DNA of 64,000 nucleotides, from NCBI GenBank assembly GCA_020152595.1, contig JAIGNY010002242.1:787501-851500 (forward strand), in the 5' to 3' direction. Source of the DNA: Chiridota heheva (Eukaryota; Echinodermata; Holothuroidea; Apodida; Chiridotidae). The notes beneath the pieces were generated by a model that had not been told where the DNA came from, made no database searches, and was given only the letters and a program-made list of their open reading frames with translations. Made by a program: the position numbers and the translations under genes. The first letter of the stretch is position 1, and every line of letters starts with the position of its first letter. Positions 47,531 through 64,000 of the stretch are shown in pieces.

Positions 47531-49280
47531 TTAAGCATTAAAATTAAAACGATCGTCGCTCAGTCGCTGCAAGCAGCACACTTGTTTTATTATTTTGACT
47601 CCTAAAATCTTTTCTGCAAGTCATCTCTAGAAAAAAAAAAATATTTCCCTTTCTTTTCCTCCTACAAATGTCATTACATCAATACGATCGTTTTTATTTT
47701 GTCACGATTCTATGATTTATTGATTTCAAGATTTTAATTACTACAAATTGCATTTATGAAATGTAATTAGCTTTTCAGATATTAGAAAATCATTTAGCTG
47801 AATGAAAAACCCTTATTTTTTGACAGTAAAAGTGACGATCTAAGAAAGAAGCTGGGCATATGGAATCTCAAAAATTGTGGAAACTCGATTTGAGTTTTAT
47901 TACACGATTTATCAGTTTGGAATTCAAGTGCGTATACATGAATATTACACAAGCCTCTAAACATATAATAACACACCGTATGCTAGAATAGCAGATATAA
48001 CGAACACTAAACTGATTGTCACTGTTTATTATTTCATAAATCTCGTTAAGCCCCATCAGTCTCTATTTTTCAAAGAAAAACTGAAGCAATTAGTTTTGTA
48101 TAATCATTAAACACTATTGTCAAATGTATGTACCTCAAGTCATTATTTTTATCTCAGTAACTATAGGTGTGCGCGTGTATGTGGGCGAGGAGGGTGCTGT
48201 TGGGATTATGGAAGGGGACGAGGACTTAGTTTACATGTTATAATAAGTGCATGGTAGTTTAATATGCCTATCATCTTCTATTATTTGCATGCACCATGAT
48301 TGAAAGGGGGTGGGGGGGGGCGAGGGGTATTAGTCTATTCTATATGTATTTGTCCTATATATATAAGTTTTCATTATCATATGTTTCTTTATTTGTTTGT
48401 ATAGGGGTCTGCTTTGTAAGAACAACAGCCCGTTCAGACCGCCTCCACCAATCATCTTTCTATTTCATTGTACCTAAAGCTTTGTTGTTTTATTATTATG
48501 ATTAGTGTTGAAATCAATCAAACAAATTAAATCAAAATCAAAATCAAATAAATGTTTTCCATTGTTTATTGAGACTTGATCAAACGTCCTTTTGATTAAC
48601 TCACTTAAGGATGAATGTCATTAAGCACAACGGTGTAATCTCTACTTATATAGAATTTATCAGTTTGATTCATGTGTGTATACATTAATGTAACACCAGC
48701 GTCTCAACGTCATCCGTAATCGAATTTTAGAATAACAGATATGGTAAACACTCAAAATGAATGATTGCTTATCACTTCATAAATCTTGTACATATAAGTT
48801 TTGAATTGTTGGCTGATTTTGTGTGTGTTAATTTCACATTTGTACGCTGTTGATTACAGTATGTTTCCAGTGAGAGCTTAAACAACGTTTGAAAGATTAA
48901 CCTATTTAAATCTTTATGTAATCAATCACTACCGTACAGCGCTATCTCTTTTTATGTAGAATTATATCTCTTTTGTTTGTGAATAACAGTTTTGTTACAA
49001 TAAATTACGTTCTTGTTACTAAACTAAGTGACATTTTTTATTGCTCTGAACATTCTTTAAACATACAGATTATAGTATTAAACATACAGACTATGCTGTC
49101 TGAAAGAGTTCGAAATTCCGAGGGAACTTGTCTAACTCCCCATTTCAAGATCCATTCGTACATTCGGGGCCAGCGACATTTAAACGATATTACGAGGAAT
49201 AAGGTGTACATTGACCAGCCTTCGTATACTTTGTACAATTACCTGCATGGCTGCGCTTAATGGGAGTATAATTACACAAC
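47531..49280. other. intergenic; possible AATCA-tailed relic near 48.5 kb
   Basis: No gene. ATCAAACAAATTAAATCAAA and following AAATC repeats (48507-48550), after TTTATTATTATGATTAGTG, resemble a short simple-repeat tail of a non-LTR element, but no coding remnant is attached. Confidence 0.35.
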
Positions 49281-51225
49281 ATCCATCCATCCATCCATCC
49301 ATGTTCATTTGTAGTAGGCGCCTTTTCCATAGGATGCAAAGCGCCCAGAATGCTGCCCCAAAGTTCAGTAAGTAATACATGATTAAAAAAGAAAAGTCTT
49401 GAGACGTGTTTTGAACTGTCCAAGTGAACTGGCATGGCGAATATGTGAAGGCAAAGAGTTCCAAACATGGGGTGCTGCAGCTGAAAAAGCCCTAGAACCA
49501 GCTTTGGTGTTAGTTCTGGGTTTAGTGAGGAATTTTCAGAAGAGGAGCGAAGGGATCGTGCTGGTGTATAAAGTTTCAGACTAGTGGATATGTATTCAGG
49601 TGATTGATGTATCAGGGATTTGTAGACAATAAGACATGTTTTGTATAAAATTCGCTGTGACACAGGGAGCCAATGCAATTTGTTGAGCAAGGGTGAGGCA
49701 TGATCACGACGACGTTTCCTAAAGATAAGCTTAGCAGCTTTATTTTGGAGTTTCTGTAGGCGATTTACATTTTTCATGGTAATACCATTCAAAAGGGAAT
49801 TACAGTAGTCCAAACGTGATAGGATGAGTGATCGAACAACATAATGACAGGTTTCAACGTCAATGTACCGACGAATCTTGCCAATGTTTCTAATGTGATA
49901 ATTAATTGTTTTACTAAGTTGTGTCACATGGTTGTCCATTGACATTCTATTATCGAAAGCAACTCCCAGATTTTTAACTGAAGTGACTGGTGAGATGCAA
50001 GTATTGCCAAATACAAACTTGAGGTTCTCAAGGGCTTTACTAGCATTTGATGAAGAGATTATGATACACTCTGTTTTGTCCTCATTAAGTTTAAGTTTGT
50101 TTGCAATCATCCACTGTTGGATATCTTGCACACAGGAGGTCAGTTTGAATAAAGCACATTCAGCATCGAGTGGAACTTTAGGTTAAAGGCTAAGAAAATC
50201 TGTATATCATCAGCATATATGTGATACTCGATCTTGTGCTTCCGCAATATGTCACCTATTGGGATAGTATAAAATGTGAATGACAAAGGTCCTAAAACAG
50301 AGCCTTGTGGGGTCCCATATTCAAGATTTACAGTGTTGGAGTCAGCTCCAGGAACATGGACATGGTTAGTCCGACAATTAAGATATGATGATAGCCAACC
50401 CAAAGCGTTGCCAGAAATGCCAAAGCTATGCTCAAAACGACGAAGCATGATTTGGTGGTCTAGCGTATCAAACGCGGCAGACAGATCCAACATAAGAAAT
50501 AAAATAGCTTTCTGCTGGTCGAGCGCTTGAAGAACGTAATCTTGCACATGTAGTAGGGCAGACTCAGTACTGTGTGAAGTTCGGTAGGCCGATTGTAGTG
50601 GCTCAAAAAGTTTGTGTTTGTTGATGTGTTCAGTGAGTCTACTGGTTACAACTTTTTCAATATATTTTGAAACTGTAGCAATGTTTGAGACTGGGCGGTA
50701 GTTTTTACTTCATTTTTGTCCAAAGATTATTTTTTGATGATGGGAGTTACAATTGCATGTCCATAGGCTTCTGGGAAAATACCATGTTCCAAGGAAGCAT
50801 TCACAACTTCTGTAAGTTTCGGGAGGATAGTTTTTACATGTTGTTTCAACAGCCATGTTGGAATCATATCAAGAACACATGTCTTGGAAGGTAACTTCGC
50901 GATTATATTTATAAGTTCATCTTCAGTGACAGGCTGGAAATCAGAAAGAAGTGAACAATTGAAAGGAAACCTTTTTTTTTATCAGAATAGATGGTGAGTC
51001 AACATGTAGGTCATTAATCATGTGCCTGATGTCCTTGACTTTATTCTGGAAAAAATTACTAAAGTCATTTGTAAGTGTAATTGGACATTCACTCTGTGGA
51101 AGAATTCTTGAATTATTGTTGAGAAGTGTGTTGACAGTGGCAAACATGTCCCTTGGGGTGGAAGACTGTAACTTCTCCATGTAGAATTCTTTCTTTGCAG
51201 AGAAAAGAACAGTTATTACAAAGAG
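49281..51225 (-). pseudogene. CR1-like non-LTR retrotransposon, 5'-truncated and broken
   Basis: Reverse-transcriptase part of a CR1/jockey-group element. Reading leftward: a linker (SAKKEFYMEKLQS), EAYGHAIVTPIIKK followed by an in-frame stop (50727-50729), NYRPVSNIATVSKYIEKVV after a one-base slip, motif A LDLSAAFDTLDH, motif B GTPQGSVLGP, motif C YADD, then the thumb and C-terminal region (SRLDYCNSLL, LHWLPVSQRI). A frame change near 50183 separates YADDIQIFLAF from the rest. Another near 49515 precedes the usual C-terminus (AFSAAAPHVWNSLP...TFLF, stop at 49383-49385). The 3' end is a (TGGA)n tail, 49281-49302. The endonuclease domain is absent: recognisable coding ends where the TTAA-flanked element begins. 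Inactive. Confidence 0.9.
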
Positions 51226-51310
51226 TTAAATTGCCTCTTCGACTGGCTATACTATACGTACATTACATAATGCAAACGCTAGCTTTGGAAAGGAATGGAT
51301 AATAGAATTG

Positions 51311-51532
51311 GCAGTACCTGCCAGTACCTGCCAGTACCTGCCAGTACCTGCCAGTACCTGCCAGTACCTGCCAGTACCTGCCAGTACCTGCCAGTACCTG
51401 CCAGTACCTGCCAGTACCTGCCAGTACCTGCCAGTACCTGCCAGTACCTGCCAGTACCTGCCAGTACCTGCCAGTATCTGCCAGTACCTGCCAGTACCTG
51501 CCAGTACCTGCCAGTAAACCTGCCAGTACCTG
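51311..51532. repeat. 10-bp minisatellite, CCAGTACCTG, about 22 units
   Basis: Twenty contiguous decamers from 51311 to 51510, nearly all identical (first unit starts G, one unit has TATCTG), then a 12-bp variant and one more unit. The period of 10 leaves all three frames open on both strands, giving long but meaningless decapeptide repeats. Confidence 0.95.
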
Positions 51533-51693
51533 CCAGTGGCATACAGAGCATGTGCCGTGGACTTAACGGCGGATTTTTAAATGCTTGTTCTTTTACTTCA
51601 TATATTGAAAACGAAATGAAAAAAAGGAACATACGCAAATCATAATGAATGTTTATATCTTAAACAAAAGGGTATCTCTACAACACTTATAGT

Positions 51694-51825
51694 ATAGAAT
51701 AAACTTATGTGAAATATAGAATGAACGTTTGTAAAGTAGAGAATGAACTTATGTGAAATATAGAAAGAACTAATGTGAATTATAGAATAAACTTATGTGA
51801 AATATAGAATGAACTTATGTGTAAT
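51694..51825. repeat. 22-bp tandem repeat, six units
   Basis: Six units of exactly 22 bp, consensus ATAGAATGAACTTATGTGAA plus AT, at 51694, 51716, 51738, 51760, 51782 and 51804. Units differ by one to five substitutions and no indels. It lies inside the TTAA-flanked element. Confidence 0.9.
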
Positions 51826-51933
51826 ATTATGAAACGATATTCCTAGGATCCCTAGAAGATTTTTGGTTCCCTATTACAGACTTTCTCTTAAACTGATGTA
51901 CGTATAGTATAGCCAGTCGAAGAGGCAATTTAA

Positions 51934-52487
51934 TTCTCAGCATGGTAATTTGGCACACGTGTAGAAGATTAGATACCAGCCGAGATTTTTTGTGATTTCT
52001 ATGCTTAGATTGGTATAGATCACAGTATACTCCCAGCTGGTGCTTCAACAGAACGGTTATATTTAGATATTAATACGAAAGAGCAGTGATATCGCCAACA
52101 CGAGTTACCTGAAAGGTAAAAGCACACTTTTAAATGTCGACGTTATTTCTTTTTTTAAATCGCATAAAGTGAGAAAAACACCAATGTTTTCTTTTTGCTT
52201 ATCCGGAATTTCTTCCCAGGTGCTTTGTATTGCTGCTTGTGAGTGTTAAACATGAAACGGAGCAGCAAAATCTTTTTTACGTCATAATGAACGACGGCAA
52301 TTACTTTGATAAATTTACATCATGTGTGAATAGCGCTACTCTCACATTTTGGAAAATTTAAAATTTCAAAGGAAATAATAACAGAGCTTCTTTCTTGATG
52401 GTTTTTTCTACTTTATATGGCTTATGAATCTATATTTTGGTTTTCTGAATTGAAAAGACAGGGAAGTGAGTGAAATACATGAAGGGT
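51934..52487. other. intergenic, nothing recognised
   Basis: No gene. I could not find a continuation of the CR1-like coding sequence here. Confidence 0.4.
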
Positions 52488-52650
52488 GATTATTAAAGAT
52501 ATATGGATACATGGGCTTGAATGGTATAAAAACATGCAAAGAGCAACAAATACCATGAAATTCGGGTAAAAAGTGACCATTTTACAGCATTTGAACTTTA
52601 GGATAACTAATTAGCACCATTTGTGCAATATTTTGTGACCTCAGAGAACA
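52488..52650 (+). repeat. dispersed AT-rich repeat, copy 3
   Basis: TTAAAGATATATGGATACAT, then GTGACCATTTTACAGCATTT and AATTAGCACCATTTGTGCAA, in the same order and orientation as the copy at 9450-9640. Confidence 0.5.
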
Positions 52651-54023
52651 ACTAGAAACATGATCATGTAAAAGTTTTTGTTTTTCATTCCTTCCCAACA
52701 CATTTTGAATGGGAAAAGTTGGACACAAAAGTGGACAGATATTGCTATTTTCATATTATCATATACAAATTTACATTCCGGAATTTAGCTGCATTCATGT
52801 CCTTGCATCATCACTTTTGCAAAGGCCAAAATTGCGTACAAAATTTGATTTGACAAACTAAACAATCTACAAGTGTTATTGTGACAATTCAAAGACTATT
52901 CTACTCAGTATTTCATACTCTCCACTTGTCTATATATCAGAACGGTCTGATTGTAAAAACACAAACATGACACCAATAGAATATCTCTTATTATCAAACC
53001 TGACATTGATAACCGTTTAATGCAGTCTTGTTTTTTTTAATTTAAATTTATAGATGATTGCTTGTTTACAAGTGAGTAATTCATACATGAGCATGTTGTA
53101 TTTATATCATACTTCTAGTGCAACTTTGTTTTAACTTAAGAGAAACAAAGGAGGCTTCGTAGAAATCCCATTCGTTCTTATTTAAGATATACATTATGGG
53201 TTAGGCTACTATGAATATTAAAAAATCAAGAGGATAGTATAGCCAAGAGAAATCTCATTTTATACATTATACACTTATATTGAATCAGTTTCGTTGATTT
53301 AAAATGCCAAATTTGAACAGTAGCCTCTTTTGAATCCACTATCAAGAAATAGTGATTAAGCTACACACTATATCTCCTTGCGTATCATGATGCTACTAAT
53401 ATTCATACGTTCTTAATTCTGTGGCTCTTCAAAGATTTCGTGCGATGCAAAGAACGTAGATTATTCAGGAAAGAGACTTATGATAGGCTATTTATGCGTA
53501 CTTCATTTTAAGAGAGCTTCCATTTTTAAAGTATTGTTATTCCTGAAAGCTAGTTTTGTTAATTATAGTGTTCGTCAATGCTTACCAGAGCTTAATTTCC
53601 TTTTGCATATCTAGATAATATTGCTAACGGCGTTTCTAAAAACCCAATTTCATATTTCGGAGCGTTACGATAACATCTTTGAAGTTTTCGTTTACTGATA
53701 AATTAAATTACACTTTCCGGCTTATCTTTTTGTAAAAACTCCCTAAATGTTAATTATAATCATTCAGGAGGTTTTTGGACATCAACATTTATCTCAAAAG
53801 GATTCAGGAAAGGTACGTTTGTAATAAAATATAAAAAAAACGAAAGAATGAAATTTCTAAGAACGTCAAAGTACTTTCTTTAAGTGCATACAATACATTG
53901 TGTACAACAAACTTTTGCAACAAACGCGTAAAATATGAGAGAATAAAAATTTATTTCAAGGTGAATAACTACGGCGGTATACATTTTGCGGTGACGTTTG
54001 TACAATTTCCCTTTCCGAGGGAT
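52651..54023. other. intergenic, left flank of the macrosatellite
   Basis: No gene. The unique sequence runs to ATTTCCCTTTCCGAGGGATT at 54004-54023 and is not found in the later repeat units. The array therefore begins inside the first (AT)n block. Confidence 0.5.
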
Positions 54024-54321
<298 letters not shown>

Positions 54322-54424
54322 AATCTAAAAGATAAGTTATATAATTGGCCATTACAAACAAAACATACCACTGAAGAAGGAAATTCTGTTGGCTAGAGAC
54401 ATTGTCATTTACCCTATTTTGTTT

Positions 54425-57025
<2,601 letters not shown>

Positions 57026-57125
57026 AATCTAAAAGATAAGTTCCTTGCATTGGCCATTACAAACAAAACATACCACTGAAGAAGGAAATTCTGTTGGCTA
57101 GAGACATTGTCATTTTCCTATTTTG

Positions 57126-59574
<2,449 letters not shown>

Positions 59575-59674
59575 AATCTAAAAGATAAGTTCCGCGCATT
59601 GGCCATTACAAACAAAACATACCACTGAAGAAGGAAATTCTGTTGGCTAGAGACATTGTCATTTTCCTATTTTG

Positions 59675-62182
<2,508 letters not shown>

Positions 62183-62280
62183 AATCTAAAAGATAAGTTC
62201 CATGCATTGGCCATTACAAACAAAACATACCACTGAAGAAGGAAATTCTGTTGGCTAGAGACATTGTCATTTTCCTATTT

Positions 62281-64000
<1,720 letters not shown>

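Larger units (their letters stand above)
51226..51933. mobile_element. TTAA-flanked element with perfect 38-bp inverted ends
   Basis: 51226-51263 and 51896-51933 are perfect reverse complements over 38 bp. The outermost four bases are TTAA on both sides, so the structure can be read as a TTAA target duplication plus a 34-bp terminal repeat starting ATTGCCTCTTCGACTGGC. TTAA targets are typical of piggyBac and Kolobok elements; the ends do not start with the CCC usual for piggyBac. The 632-bp interior has no transposase and is dominated by two tandem arrays. Non-autonomous; class inferred from the target only. Confidence 0.75.

Noticed and set aside
49190..49464. C-terminal residues of the 313-residue CR1 frame as a real protein end
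   Set aside because: The family's usual C-terminus is in another frame and stops at 49383-49385; the leftward extension is read-through of a frameshift into the 3' UTR and TGGA tail.
51279..51645. Decapeptide-repeat proteins on both strands, or a CRISPR-like array
   Set aside because: All frames are open because the unit is 10 bp. There are no spacers between repeats, so it is a minisatellite.

Overview
This is a gene-poor, AT-rich stretch of animal nuclear DNA. It has long (AT)n tracts, a CR1-like non-LTR retrotransposon, tRNA-derived SINEs, many short terminal-inverted-repeat elements, and intronless leucine-rich-repeat (LRR) receptor genes. These suggest a marine invertebrate such as an echinoderm, mollusc or other lophotrochozoan. 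I cannot name the species, and the phylum is an inference from repeat and gene style. Nothing looks bacterial or viral.

Layout. 1-4820: intergenic, with two small diverged duplications. 4821-6655 and 12355-14121: two paralogous single-exon LRR transmembrane proteins, both on the minus strand; the first carries one apparent frameshift. Between them lie a minisatellite holding six perfect TGACGTCA sites (7755-8215) and a compound (AT)n/(GTAT)n microsatellite (11486-12031). 14122-45452: about 31 kb with no recognised gene, carrying short mobile elements: a Tc1/mariner-type MITE family (16984-17153, 22062-22204), a hAT-type MITE (21176-21376, second copy at 46270-46457), a 32.4-kb-region MITE, a foldback at 36.2 kb, and a small element at 37.66 kb. 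It also has several minisatellites and a few weak ORFs that may be exons or relics. 45453-46056: a TIR element with a hairpin at each end. 49281-51225: a broken CR1-like reverse transcriptase on the minus strand. 51226-51933: a TTAA-flanked element with perfect inverted ends, which encloses a 10-bp minisatellite and a 22-bp tandem repeat. 54024-64000: a macrosatellite of four units of about 2.6 kb, the last cut by the window edge.

The two LRR proteins share their whole architecture: signal peptide, LRRNT, about 15 LRRs, LRRCT, one membrane span, a short basic cytoplasmic tail, and an identical C-terminal ETFV. They are Toll-like in the ectodomain but have no TIR domain. The C-terminus looks like a class I PDZ ligand, so the likely output is scaffold binding rather than TIR signalling (inference).

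Each macrosatellite unit holds a decayed copy of a multi-copy, unnamed invertebrate gene family. A SINE with an 11-bp target duplication splits this copy at the same base in all four units. The order of events is therefore: gene decay, SINE insertion, tandem amplification, then (AT)n length change and small indels.
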